64,000 nt of DNA from Xenopus tropicalis. Taxonomy: Eukaryota; Chordata; Amphibia; Anura; Pipidae. The notes under the pieces are model-generated. The model was given only the letters and a program-made list of their open reading frames with translations, did no database searches and was not told the origin of the DNA. The DNA lies in assembly GCF_000004195.4 (NCBI RefSeq), contig NC_030677.2, positions 67,852,222-67,916,221 on the forward strand, in the 5' to 3' direction. The position numbers were made by a program, and so were the translations under genes. Positions 47,527-58,764 of this stretch are shown here, piece by piece. Position 1 is the stretch's first letter; each line of letters starts with the position of its first letter.

Positions 47527-47611
47527 GGGCTCTGGCACACGGGGGAGATTAGTCGCCCGCGATAAAACTCCCTGTTCGCGGGCGACTAATCTCCCCCGTG
47601 TGCCAGAGCCC
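47527..47611. mobile_element. Harbinger-like hairpin MITE, 85 bp
   Basis: An almost perfect palindrome: GGGCTCTGGCACACGGGGGA and its inverse, inner AGTCGCCCGCGA / TCGCGGGCGACT. It is flanked by TAA on both sides (47524-47526, 47612-47614), a PIF/Harbinger-type TSD. Confidence 0.85.
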
Positions 47612-47759
47612 TAAACTTCCAGAAGCTGAGTTTTGCAAAGGGCAGTATTCATTTAGACATTTTCTACAGTGCAAGCTTATCACAATATGCAACAATAAAA
47701 GGATCCATAATAGGTGAACCAATACCAGGCCTTTGCAACCTTTGTGTCTTCACTTCAAC

Positions 47760-48095
47760 AGCATTGCCAGAGACCGCCCCTTTAGAGGAACAGAACTTTT
47801 ATTTGAAGCAGCGTAAGTGTTTTTTTCATGGTGAGGGCAGTGAGGTTGGGGAATTGCTGTCAGAGTTATATTGTCATGGCAGATTTTGTTAATATTTTTA
47901 AAAGGGGCTTGGATGATTTCTTGAACAAGTAAAATATCCAAGGCTATTAGGATACAAAAATCTACAATTAGTTTTGATGTTGGTATATATATAGTTTATG
48001 TATGTGAGTGTATAGATAGGTTGGCATGGGTCTGTGTGTGTATTGGGGGTGTGTTCACTTGGAGGGTTTGAACTTGGTAGACTTTTGGTCTATGT
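47760..48095 (+). pseudogene. CR1 LINE 3' end, decayed
   Basis: GAGGAACAGAAC, TTTGAAGCAGCG, CATGGTGAGGGCAGTGAGG and AAGGGGCTTGGATGATTTCT parallel the CR1 C-terminus at 12245-12602. The TATATATAGTTTATGTATGT and TTTGAACTTGGTAGAC 3'UTR motifs follow. Frame broken. Confidence 0.75.
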
Positions 48096-48099
48096 AACA

Positions 48100-49000
48100 A
48101 TAGTTGGCAGATCACATGTATCTGAACATCGCAAATAATTCCCAGAGGGGCACTTCTTGATAAAAGTATAATAACACTCATCTGACTAAAGACTGTTTGG
48201 CACTAAGTAAACTGAAGAAAACAATGAGTATGTGTAAGATGACACCCAGAGTAAGGAGAAGAGAGATCCTATTGTGGTTGAGACTATGATGAATTAAGGC
48301 TTCCCAATTGCACACTATTTGTATACAGCTGCCAAGTCACTGACGTGTCTAACAAACTGAGACACTGGTTTAAAGTGGGTGCCTTGCAGACTAGAGGAAT
48401 TAAATCAGTGCTCCAGCTAAATCCTCCTTTTAACAACACAATAGGAAACTGAATAATTGCCATTTGCAAAGTCACAATTTTAATGAATATGTATCTTTCA
48501 TCTTCTTGCCCGGAGGATTATAGACAGAGCCAAATCATACAATGTTTTAACAGGTATGCTACCCTTCTAGCGAGAAACAATTTGTGCCTTTCGACCACCT
48601 AGAATGAGCTATGCAGGAAGAAAGTTAGAAGTTACAGGGTGGCAGCATCAAGCTAATTGTGTTGGGGATCCTGTGTGTAGAGTTGTATAGTCACTTGTGG
48701 GTGGCATGGGGTCTGTTATTATAACACTGATAAACAGCTAGTTTTTGTCTTGCTTTGTTCCACATGAGAAAATTTTGTAGAGCTTGGCTGAAAGAGGATT
48801 GTGGGACCTGCCCCAGTTTTATCAAACTCACTGCTCTGGATCTTTGTACTGCTTTTTGGATAAGCACTGAAATAAAATCATTAAAATATCAAGAGAGTTA
48901 AGTATTAGGGATATATCCAATGAAATTATTCCTTATGGTTATACTATATCCCAAATTTTGTACTGTAAACAGCTGCTATTAAACAACAGATTGTCCCTTG
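48100..49000. other. Unassigned non-coding sequence
   Basis: No gene or repeat boundary supported. Confidence 0.4.
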
Positions 49001-49001
49001 C

Positions 49002-49315
49002 TACTACAGGTATGGGATCAATTACCCAGAAACCCATTATCCAGAAAGCTCAGAATTACTGGAAACCCATCTCCCACAGACTTCATTATAACCAAATAAT
49101 AAAAATTTTTACAAATTATTCCCTTTTTCTCTATAATAATAAGACAGTTTATTGTACTCGATCCCAACTAAGATATAATTATTGGTTATTGGAGGCAAAA
49201 CAATCCTATTGGGTTCATTTAATATTTAAATAATTTTTTGGCAGACAATTGGTATGGATCCCTGGAAAACTCCAGGTCCCGAGTATTCTGAATAGTAGGT
49301 CCCATACCTGTACAG
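49002..49315. mobile_element. CAGGTATGGGATC MITE, full length
   Basis: Ends CTACAGGTATGGGATCAATT and GGTCCCATACCTGTA, with inner AGAAAGCTCAGAATTAC and TCGATCCCAACTAAGATA. About 314 bp, best copy in the window. A partial second copy (CAGGTATCTGTTATCCA) follows at 49312. Confidence 0.85.
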
Positions 49316-49403
49316 GTATCTGTTATCCAAACCCCTTATCCAAAAAACTTGAAATCTTGCAATGCCATTTTCCAGAGTGACTTATTTGATATTATATTGG
49401 GTA

Positions 49404-49467
49404 ATACTTTGGCACACATTCTTAAGGCAGAGCATATACTTTGGCACACATTCTTAAGGCAGAGCAT
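49404..49467. repeat. 32-bp tandem duplication
   Basis: Two identical 32-bp units beginning ATACTTTGGCACACATTC. Confidence 0.9.
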
Positions 49468-50099
49468 AAGAACAGATACCTTTGCAACCTTTATGAAACC
49501 TGGCAGCAGCAGCATCTCCAACACCTACTATGCGAGCTGAGAGCAGATACAGATCTTACACTGCCATTAAAATAGGTTACACCATCATGATATATAATAC
49601 AAGGTTTTTGCTTCAAGCACCACAGACATGCTAGAAGTTTGCCTTCAGCTACAGACTTACCTGTATATGTGGCTATCTAGCATGGGCCACTGTGCTTGTC
49701 TCATGACCAAGAAAGTATCCACTTCCTATAGAATCCAAAATACATGGAAAGGATTAACAATTATAGATGCTCCCTAGAGGCAAGTTGATTGATTACTGAA
49801 TGTGTGCCCCATGAGGTGGGGGGGGATTTGGATTTGGAACCTCATCTTTGAATAAAGATGAGTTACTATGGATAAGTTAGACTTGGAACTGCTGTGGAAT
49901 GTAAGAGTTGTATTTTTTTTTTTTTTTTTGCAGATTATCAAAAGCACCTTGGAAACCATAGCATCAATATGAACTCAGAACTTAATGTTTCATAGTGGAG
50001 TTGTCCTATCTGCTTTCAGCAAAGGAGATTCTAGGTATAATACTTAGTTCCAAAAGACTATTTTTTCAATAAAAATCTATAACTGGAAAAAAACTGGAG

Positions 50100-50155
50100 A
50101 TTTCATAGTGTTACTGCGTCTGCTTTGCATGCAGGAGGCCCTGGTTTATGTTCCC
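50100..50155 (+). mobile_element. tRNA-derived SINE head
   Basis: CTGCTTTGCATGCAGGAGG followed by CCTGGTTTATGTTCC resembles the anticodon and T arms of an alanine (TGC) tRNA with a mutated B box. The 5' half is not tRNA-like, so it is not a functional tRNA gene. Confidence 0.5.
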
Positions 50156-50984
50156 TTAAACAAATGACAATTTAAACCAACAACAGGGAAGAGCTAGTAC
50201 AGTGAAAAAATGGGGAAGGTACTATACCTCTATAACTATGTTTTAATTGAGGAGATGACTGATTGGGATATGAAGTTCTGGGGATCCGTAACATATCTAT
50301 GAAAATCACTGGGAGAAAAATGTTTCCTTTAGCTAATGGTTGAAACTATAGGGCCAAGATTTACTTTTTTTAGCATGCTTCTGGCCAAACCGAATCCAGA
50401 TCCTTAAAATCACGTGACTTTTGTCAGATAAACACATTTTTCAGTGCATGTGTTGCACGCAGTTCTCTTTATCGTTTGCTTTTCCTAATTTACATATGCA
50501 AATTAGGGTTTGGATTCTGTTCGGAATCTTTCACAAAGGATTCCAAAAATTGTGGATTCGGTGCATCCCTAGTTGAAATTGTCAAAATGTTTTTAGAAAT
50601 ACTAGATTATTTGGGCATTGGCCACAAAATTGAAGGAAACATCACAGAAGTTGAACATTTTGAATGCACACAGAAGCACAGTTCTTTATTTTAACATATG
50701 GCTTATAATGCAAGGTTTTAATCTCGGCAGTACCATGACTTCTTATAGTCTTTTATAAACCATTCACAACTAACTTCTTTACACCAATAAGTGAAGAAAC
50801 ATTACCACGTAAAATAAAGCAGGAATTCAACCATTAACTGGATAAATAGGGTAAAAAACATATACATCTTTTTAAGAGGCAAAATATCAGCGAATAGTAA
50901 CTGAATTTTAAAATTGATATACCACTGACATTTCATTGTAGATGAGTGAATGCCACCTAATATAATTAGAGGAATGTTCCATAG

Positions 50985-51045
50985 TGTAGCAGTTATCCTA
51001 TTGCTTTATATGTAGTAAGCCCTAGGTTAAATCATTAAACCAAAT
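50985..51045 (+). mobile_element. tRNA-derived SINE head, diverged
   Basis: CATAGTGTAGCAGTTATCC (A-box-like), ATTGCTTTATATGTAGTAAG and CCTAGGTTAAATCATT (B-box-like). Same layout as 50100-50155, more decayed. Confidence 0.4.
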
Positions 51046-51078
51046 TCAACAAACCATTACATAAGTTCTCAAAAAGCT

Positions 51079-51430
51079 GTAATTAAAGAGGTTGTTCATC
51101 TTTAAAAAATAAGTTAACTTTTAGTAAGTTATAGATTGTCCTATTCAAAGCAGATTGGATTCATTTTGTATTTTTTTATAGCTTTGAATTATTTTTCCTT
51201 ATTTTATTCCCCTTTCTGCTGTCAGATGGGGGTGACTGACCCCCGCAGCCAAAAAAAAACTATTGCTCTGTGAGGCTACAGTGTTGTTACTGTTACTTTT
51301 GATTACTTATCTTTCTATTCAGAACATCTCCTATTCATATTCCAGTCTCTAATTTACACCCCTGTTAAACGGGACCCTAGCAAACAGATAGTTGCTGAAA
51401 TTCCACACTGGAAAGATCAGTTAGCCATAA
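51079..51430 (+). mobile_element. T2-type MITE, partial
   Basis: Starts TTAAAGAGGTTGTTCATCTT with TTTTAGTAAGTTATAGATTG, CAGATGGGGGTGACTGAC and CTCTGTGAGGCTAC blocks; right terminus lost. Confidence 0.75.
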
Positions 51431-52084
51431 GATATTGTGCAATTTAATGGAATGTAACAGAGGGTAGACAGATTTTTTTTTTTCACAGGTAAATGAACAT
51501 TTAGAATACAAAAAATACATATTTTTGTCCATGTGAATGTCAAGATATCACTAATTGAGTTCTAGATTTTGATTTAATGCTAAACTGTGAGTGCAAACTT
51601 TGGAATGCTTTATGGAGTAGGGTTACCATATCCCTTTTACAATACAGTTCCCTGTAAAACCAGGCTTTCTAAGGCCCTTTTTGACCAATCATTAATGATT
51701 AGTCATTTAATAATTTCACTCATTAAACCAAACTATATAAAAAAACACATAATATGGGCCTGGTATAAAACAGAAGTCAAGTAATAAAAAACTGAATGGG
51801 AAACAGTCTCTTATTTATAGGGGCATATGAACAAATATATCATTCCTTGTAGAGTGGAATTATCAAAAATGTAGAATGCAATATTATAAATATTATATAT
51901 TTAAAGATGCCCCGAATCCAGGATTCAGTTCGGGATTTGGCGAAAATTCTGCTTTTTTTTTGGCCTAATCCACTTGCCTGGCCACTTGCCTGGCAGTTGA
52001 ATATTTTTACCACGTGCAGAAGACCAAAGCCAATAAAAAATATGATGGTTTAATTTAGTGTTTGGTATTTTTGCTAATCCTGTC

Positions 52085-52284
52085 CTGGGCACTATCTGCA
52101 AGGAGTTTATATGTTCCCCTCATGTCTATGTGGCTTTCCTTGGGGTACTTTGCTTCCACACTTTTGGTCCCATACTTAAATAAATAATTCATGATAGGGA
52201 CCTTAGAGTGCAAGGTCTACTGGGGCAGAGACTGGTGTGAATGATAAGCTGTGTAAATGCATTGGTGCTATATAAATACAGTAG
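52085..52284 (+). mobile_element. SINE/L2-type 3' tail
   Basis: CTGCAAGGAGTTTATATGTT, TGGCTTTCCTTGGGGTACTT, GATAGGGACCTTAGAGTGCA, CTACTGGGGCAGAGACTG and GGTGCTATATAAATACAG are the ordered blocks of a common frog SINE/L2 tail. Confidence 0.65.
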
Positions 52285-52925
52285 AACCCCCATTTTATGT
52301 TTTTCAGGAGACCAGAAAAAAATAGGGTAAAATGTAAAATCAGGGAGATGTGGTAAAGCAAATTATTCCTCAGCTACTCAAATCATATAAGCACAGGAGT
52401 CAGTTTTACTCTGAAATACTATATTCATAACAATGGTTAGGCATTCCGGCATTGATGTTACACTATGGATGGGTATGTGCAAGACCTCTCAGACAATAAG
52501 ATGCACAACCTAAAGTGATAACTGATTTGTTCATGGCTGTATGAGGTGCAGACTCATTGTTAATTAATTATTTACAGACATAACCTAATATCACTAATAA
52601 CAACATTCACAGAGGACAGACATTTTTGGGAAAAATCAGGACAAAATTTTGGCATAATATCCAAGAAAACATGGTGTAAAATATGGAAAAATCACCCATT
52701 AAAATGTATTATGAATTGATGGGGCCACAAACAAATGGTGTAAAATGTGTGTACAAGTTCAATGTGGATAGATAAGGAAGAGGTAAACACAGTTACAGGG
52801 TTGGGTGACTACTTAGTATACAGGTACTGTGTCCCTGGGCATAGCAAGAACCCAATGATATTGTTTAAAGCTGTGGGTGCATGTTTATAATTTCTTATTT
52901 CATATTCATATGAAAAGTCCCTCTA

Positions 52926-53344
52926 AGGGGCTGATTTACTAACCCACTACGATTTTTGCGTAAAAACGCGAGTTTTTCGTAGCCATTACGAAAGTTGCGT
53001 AAAAAGTTGCGCTTTTTTCGTAGCGTTAAAACTTACGCAAAAAGTTGCGCATTTTTCGTAGCGTTAAAACTTACGCGAAACCTTTTAAGTTTTAACGCTA
53101 CGAAAAATGCGCAACTTTTTGCGTAAGTTTTAACGCTACGAAAAAAGCGCAACTTTTTACGCAACTTTCGTAATGGCTACGAAAAACTCGCGTTTTTACG
53201 CAAAAATCGTATTGGTAACGAAAAATTCGTAAAGAAGCCGAAAAAATCGCAAAAAATACGAAAAAATCGCAAAATACCGATCATTACGAAAAAAACGCAA
53301 TCGGACTCATTTCGACCCGTTCGTGGGTAAGTAAATCAGCCCCT
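52926..53344. mobile_element. Foldback MITE with perfect 125-bp arms
   Basis: Ends AGGGGCTGATTTACTAACCC and GTAAATCAGCCCCT, flanked by TA on both sides. 52948-53072 and 53087-53211 are exact reverse complements (125 bp each, 14-bp spacer). The right side has about 115 bp more between arm and terminus than the left. Family as 11926-12814 and 17795-18167. Confidence 0.92.
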
Positions 53345-53477
53345 TAGTGTGGGCTCACACAGTCAACCTGCTATAAGCTTCAGACATTTTGGGCCAAGGG
53401 CTATCTGCTTTAAAATCAGCTTTTAATAGGATGGAGACATAAGCAGAGGTCTGCATATAAAATGTGATCTAGGTCTG

Positions 53478-53640
53478 TGATGCAGCCACAAAGCAGCTAA
53501 AATATTATTGTTATTATTATTATATTTATTACTTATTTTTTCTTAAACCTGCTCCAATTCCTTGTCCAGTTTGCCATTCAAACCACTGCCTGGTTGTTAT
53601 GTTTAGTGGACCCTGGCAACCAGATAACAGAAACAGAGAC
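53478..53640. mobile_element. T2-type MITE fragment
   Basis: TATTATTGTTATTATTATTA, CCAGTTTGCCATTCAAACC and GGACCCTGGCAACCAGATA follow the T2 internal order. No termini. Confidence 0.45.
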
Positions 53641-54003
53641 AGGAAAAGAAAAGGAGTAGCAAAAGGGCAGGGACAGAGCAACAGTCAGGTAAAAAGCACA
53701 GGTGCTTTAATGCTGATGAATCAGATGTTGATTCATATTTTGCCACAGATACTTGGGAAATGTTGTATTGCCTAACAGAGAAACCCCAGTTTACTCATTT
53801 ATCTGACAGGGAAGCATTCATTAAGAAAGTAAACTAAGTAATGTTAATCTGTAAGAATTCCATGAACTTATTTATGCTAGTACTTTTCACTCCTGTTCCT
53901 TTAGTATTGTTACAAAATCCAAAAATATCAGACATGCCTGAAAATAATGAAAGTGGGAAATTAATACAAAGTGGTATAAGGCAACACTCCCCCTGGTTAA
54001 AAT

Positions 54004-54276
54004 ACTAAATACAATAATTAAAGCTCAAAGACCACTTGTAAATGAGTAAACAAAATTTTTTTACATTTATTTCAATCCAAACAAAAAAAGCAAAGCAATG
54101 CATTTCATGCTTACCCATCACTTATTGGAGTGTATAATTAAGTGCTGGGTAAGCATGAAAGGTGTTAGGCATTGCATGTAAGGGGTTGCGTTGCTGTTTT
54201 TATTGATTGAAATAAATGTAAACATTTTTTGTACTCATTTACAAGTGGTCTTTGAGCTTTAATTATTGTATTTAGT
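54004..54276. mobile_element. Inverted-pair element, possible PLE type
   Basis: Arms of about 110-120 bp (ACTAAATACAATAATTAAAG ... and inverse) with few mismatches. Near the junction each arm has GGTAAGCATGAAA in outward orientation, reminiscent of the GAAA half of the hammerhead-like inserts. Flanks TTAAAAT and TTAGAAT are a weak TSD candidate. Confidence 0.55.
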
Positions 54277-54287
54277 CCTTTAGAATT

Positions 54288-54436
54288 GTTAACTCTTTTG
54301 GGCAGGGCCCTCTTCACCTCTTGTATTGGTTATGGGTTGCTTTGTATGTGATTCTGTATGTCCAATGTATAAATCCACTTATTGTACAGCGCTGCAGAAT
54401 ATGTTGGTGCTTTATAAATACACGTTAATAATAATA
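54288..54436 (+). mobile_element. L2-type LINE 3' tail
   Basis: TTGGGCAGGGCCCTCTTCAC, TTGTACAGCGCTGCAGAATA and GGTGCTTTATAAATACACGT. Abuts the inverted-pair element. Confidence 0.7.
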
Positions 54437-54809
54437 AATTATAATGATATGAGTTGATTACTACAAAATCAATTGCTGATACCCACCTAGAATTATCTGT
54501 TAAAACATGGCTGGCTTGCTCTTGCCGAAGCTGCATTCTCTCTGCTATACAGAAGTGCTTCCTAAATGGTGCAATGTGTTCTAGACAAATTAAAGTACAC
54601 AATGGAGGTGTGTAATAATAAAAAAGGGAAAGTTGTGCTCACCACTATATTTTAAGCCACTGGGGGGATGCAATGAGGCCGTGACCACTAAATTCATATA
54701 GATAAAAACAAGATGTCCTCTGCACTTACATGTTAACATTAACAACTCAACATGGAAGTCCCTGTTTTACTTAAATGGAAGGGCATTTTTTAGTAGCATA
54801 ATGCACAAG

Positions 54810-55497
54810 AGGGCTGATTCACTAAAGTGCGTTCATTTTTATCGCACGCTTTTTTGTGTTAAAATAGATGCGAAAATTAATGCGCGATTTACTACAGTAT
54901 TACCGCTTGCGTTAATTTGCCCACAAACACATGTGTGCATTTTAACGCCAAAATAACACTAACGCATGATTCACAAACACTTAGACGCGCTAAATATCAC
55001 ATTAGTCTATGCGAAAATTAACACCTACTTGAGGCAGGCGGTAATTATAGAAAAGTACAGTTAATGAGCTTTTGGCAACACAATATGGACTTTGCAGTCT
55101 GTGTTGGCCCTAGAGTGATGCAGCCTCCAGTTTGCAGGGAAATGGTCATTTTCAGTACAGTAATTTTCCGCAAGTATTGGCATGTATGGCTAACATGGCG
55201 TGCGTTTATTCGCATGACTATTTATATGCGGCTTCTATTTATATGCAGCTACTATTTGTAAGCGGCTACTATTTATACACGGCGACTATTTATACGCGGC
55301 GACTATTAGCGCATGTACCGTCAAATACCGCACGAAAATAGTCTTCGCAAATAAAATAACGCATGCAGTATTGCGTGTAAATTAACGCAAGTATGCTTTT
55401 AGTGAATCGTGCGTTAAGTTGCGAAAAATTAGACGCGCTAAAAATTTTGCATGCTATAAATAGCGCACGTTTTAACGCACTTTAGTGAATCAGCCCT
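54810..55497. mobile_element. Long foldback MITE, 688 bp
   Basis: Ends AGGGCTGATTCACTAAAGTG and CACTTTAGTGAATCAGCCCT, about 24 bp perfect, then imperfect pairing built from GCGTTAA and TAACGC units. The centre has tandem TTATATGCGGCTTCTA-like units (55200-55310). No transposase, no clear TSD. Confidence 0.85.
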
Positions 55498-55499
55498 AT

Positions 55500-56030
55500 G
55501 ATGTCTTAATATCCTATATATATTAGTAGGAGAGTGCAGAGGATCTCTTGATGTTTGTCTCAGAAGACCCGTTGCAAAAAATGCCTAAGAAAGGTTAGAC
55601 AAATATTGATAACTGTTGTCAGTCTTCATAGAACTGCAATGACATTCCATCATGTTGCTGAAAATGTCTGTGTGTCACTGCCTGTCCTGTGCTTATGATC
55701 CTTGCCTATGCACCTCATATCCATAGCATGTGCAAAAATCTCTTCATCAGTTTAACACTAGAGGTCCCCATTGTCAGTAAATTGTTGTAATCACCGTGAG
55801 TAAATTGTCTCTTGGTAAACTGTGTTACATTTTAAAATATTCTGGATTATTACTATTTATGTGACAGGATCCCACTGGCTCTAATTCATTTGGTGTGAGA
55901 AAAAACTTGAGGAAAAAAACACCCATTGATTCAGTGCAATTGGCACAAGAAAAAAAGCGATAAAAAACACCCCCTGACTCTGGAAAACACCCACTGACAT
56001 GGAAAAAACACACATTGACTTCTATGCATT
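55500..56030. other. Unassigned non-coding sequence
   Basis: No gene supported. 55885-56025 holds imperfect repeats of AAAAACACCCATTGA type. Confidence 0.4.
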
Positions 56031-56033
56031 TGG

Positions 56034-56225
56034 TACAGGTATGGGATTTGTTATCCAGAAACCCAATATCCAGAAAGCTCAGAATTATGGAAAGCCTGTC
56101 TCCCATAGACTCAATTTTAATTATATAATTCAGATTTTTAAAATCGATTTCCTTTTTCTCTGTAAAAATAAAACAGTGCTTTGTATTTGATCCCAACTAA
56201 GATATAAATAATCCTATTGATTGCA
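56034..56225 (-). mobile_element. CAGGTATGGGATC MITE, truncated
   Basis: GTACAGGTATGGGATTTGTT, CAGAAAGCTCAGAATTATGG and TTGATCCCAACTAAGATATA; broken after AATAATCCTATTGA. Confidence 0.75.
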
Positions 56226-56499
56226 TGGAGCTTGCATGGGTAGATCTAATTTTAATTGTGGCTTTTCCAACTCTTGTGGTTTTCCAGTAAGTATAAGATG
56301 AACCCTTTATGAAATGTACCTTATTATAAAATTAATAAGAAGCTCTCCATAAATCTTTCTCACTTGTGTAAAGCGCCAGACAATGAAAAGTGCTTTCCTT
56401 GACCCACCTGTTTATCTTATTCCCCCTCCCCAATTATACATCAGAAAAAAAGGATGTGATAGGCCAGGAAAATGAGTGACACACATGCATTTCTATAGT

Positions 56500-57000
56500 C
56501 TGAGTTCACCAATCCTGTAGGCATTTCTCTACTCATGAAAGCTTTGGCTTTCTAGTTTTGCCTTAGCTCTAACCTTTGCTGTTAATCACGGTGATAAGAC
56601 ATGAGGAATGAGGTTTCCTTATGATAGTTGTAACTAATTGCACCCTTCCAAACCTAAATTCATTACAAGCATTCATTGAAGTATTCACTATTCAACTATA
56701 GGAGATAGAGCTGGTTATTTTGTCTCGATAATTCAAACAAGAGTGAACAGCAAAGAATGGATAAAGGGGTCAAATACTACAGAAGAAATGGCCGTGTTTG
56801 AAAGCCTAAATCTCCTCATGTTTGGATTCTGGGTCATTGCTCTCTTCTAGGATATTTCCATGAGCTGCTAGAGCCCATCCACAGCAATAACAACACTTAC
56901 CAAATCTGTTCAGTATGGATCCAGTAAGGAGAGAAAACTCTGCTATTTGTATAAAGATAGAATAGATTTTTTTTCCTTTCCAGGCAAGATAGGTTCACAT
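56500..57000 (+). other. Unique sequence, possible small exon
   Basis: Non-repetitive stretch. At 56851-56923 a 73-bp segment lies between TCTCTTCTAG and a GTAAGG donor; its only open frame reads YFHELLEPIHSNNNTYQICS and continues VWI. It looks protein-like but I do not recognise it, and a segment this short can arise by chance. Confidence 0.25.
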
Positions 57001-57354
57001 TCAGCACAGCTGTAATTCAGACTCATGTTTCTACAGATCAAAGGTTAGTGCATTAATCTACTCTGTGTATTTCATACTGCTCCATTTGGAAAATAAATCC
57101 CCCAAAAATTTAACATGTTCAGTGCTGGAGAGTAAGGTTGTATTAGATACAGATATAATAATACCAGTATAATACATTTAAATATATGTGTTTTTTTTGC
57201 AGATTCATATTTGTCAAATATATTGACAAAATCCATTAGAACGGATTTGTTAAAAAAAACATTGTTTCAAATTTACATCTTTCCCATGCTGGAATAATTT
57301 TTTTATTATTATTATTAATCCCTACTTGCAATTTCCATTCACGATTAAGGATTT

Positions 57355-57540
57355 GGAGGGGTGTTATAGATCAGCGCCGCTGATGAGTTCTAACACCCCA
57401 TAGAGCAGAATGGTGTCTGACTGCTTAAAGCAACTGGACACATTCTGATGAACTGTCACAAGTAGTTGCACTGATAAATGTGTCAGTTTATTAAACACTT
57501 TCCTGACTGTCAGGAGAGTGTTTAGTAAATGTGCTAAAAT
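57355..57540. repeat. Two short palindromes
   Basis: GGGGTGTTATAGATCAGCG pairs with CGCTGATGAGTTCTAACACC (57358-57401); TTTATTAAACACTTTCCTGA pairs with TCAGGAGAGTGTTTAGTAAA (57487-57530). Probably pieces of one MITE. Confidence 0.6.
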
Positions 57541-57631
57541 TAAAACCCGCTGGGAAGCCCACAGGGTTCCTCAGGTTGTATTTTATTAAATCTACCCCAT
57601 AGTTGTCTGTAGGTGTAGGAACAGAAGACTA

Positions 57632-57652
57632 CCCCCCCCCCCCACACACACA
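57632..57652. repeat. C-tract and AC microsatellite
   Basis: An uninterrupted run of about 12 C followed by (AC)n. Confidence 0.85.
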
Positions 57653-57724
57653 CTGCATAACAAACACAGACATACATATATACAACTATAAAACAAAACA
57701 TCTCCCAGACTGGAAAGACCCCTG

Positions 57725-58515
57725 CTTTTATCAAAGAAGAAGAACTCTATAACATAATATTTTCCTTAACCCTTTTAGTGATACTGTCAAATTCTACAGC
57801 ATTATCTGGCACACACAGGGTTAACCTACAATAAAACGTATGCAAACTGTACTAGTTTTACTATATAAAGCTGTGCTGCTTTATACATATATGCCATTAG
57901 ATATTTGCACAAGGGCTAATGTTATGCAGTTTGTCACCAAAATTGATTAGAAAGATGTTGGTTGTGTGGATGTCTGTATGGCCAGTATATGTGTTGCATA
58001 CTAAAAACTGCTTACTATAAACAACTGTGACTTGAAGAGAAGTGGCTGTGAAATAACATCACAAATGCAGTACAGAGTACAGTCAGGCACCAGGTGAATT
58101 TAATCCTTAGATTCATTTTCACAGTCATCAGCATTTTTGGATGCTTATAATTGAGATTTTTTTTACAATATAAAATAATCAGTGATTATAATGTTGATGA
58201 TGATGACTCTATTTATGACCCTATTCTGGAAGATTTACTTGACTTGAACTTCAGTAGAAACCTTCCTACCACAGGTTCTTTACACATATTAACTATCTAC
58301 TAGGATGTTTTTGTTTAAGGCCCCATGTAAGGTCCAGTGTAACTTAGGTATAGGAAAATATTGATGTGTCCACTATTTAGCCAAGAATATTTATGGCTAC
58401 CAATGCATTTTCACAACTAACCTCATTCTAATAAATCAAGCTAGTCTTTCAGTTGTATCAAGAAAAGAAAATCAGACTTCTCCAACTGGTCAAGCATTAC
58501 AGAACTGGATTGCCT
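57725..58515. other. Unassigned non-coding sequence
   Basis: No gene or repeat boundary supported. Confidence 0.4.
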
Positions 58516-58525
58516 GGTGGGTGAC

Positions 58526-58756
58526 CAGGGTCGGACTGGAACACCGGGAAAAATCCCGGCGGCCCAGACCTGACCCTTGCTGGTGCTCCCCCTGCCCAAC
58601 CGCTCCTCCCCTGACGCGTTAAATTTACACTTGCTCGAAGAGGATGACGGGTTGGGGGCCCTTGGGGGGGGGTTAGTGGACGCAGCCGGCAGGGGCACCT
58701 GTAGGGCCCCTTGGGCGGGAGCCCCGGTGGGCCCTTCACCCCCCAGTCTGACCCTC
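58526..58756. mobile_element. GC-rich hAT MITE with exact TSD
   Basis: Ends CAGGGTCGGACTGG and, inverted, GAGGGTCAGACTGG, flanked by identical TGGGTGAC (58518-58525, 58757-58764). 231 bp. The GC-rich open frames on both strands are artefacts of composition. Confidence 0.85.
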
Positions 58757-58764
58757 TGGGTGAC

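Noticed and set aside
47527..47611. Rho-independent terminator or CRISPR-type palindrome
   Set aside because: The hairpin has a TAA duplication and MITE features in a eukaryotic setting; no spacer array exists.
50100..50155. Functional tRNA-Ala gene
   Set aside because: Only the anticodon and T-arm regions resemble tRNA, the B box is mutated and no acceptor stem pairs; a SINE head is more likely.
57358..57401. Hammerhead motif from CTGATGAG
   Set aside because: The sequence sits in a palindrome, with no GAAA box after a stem II.
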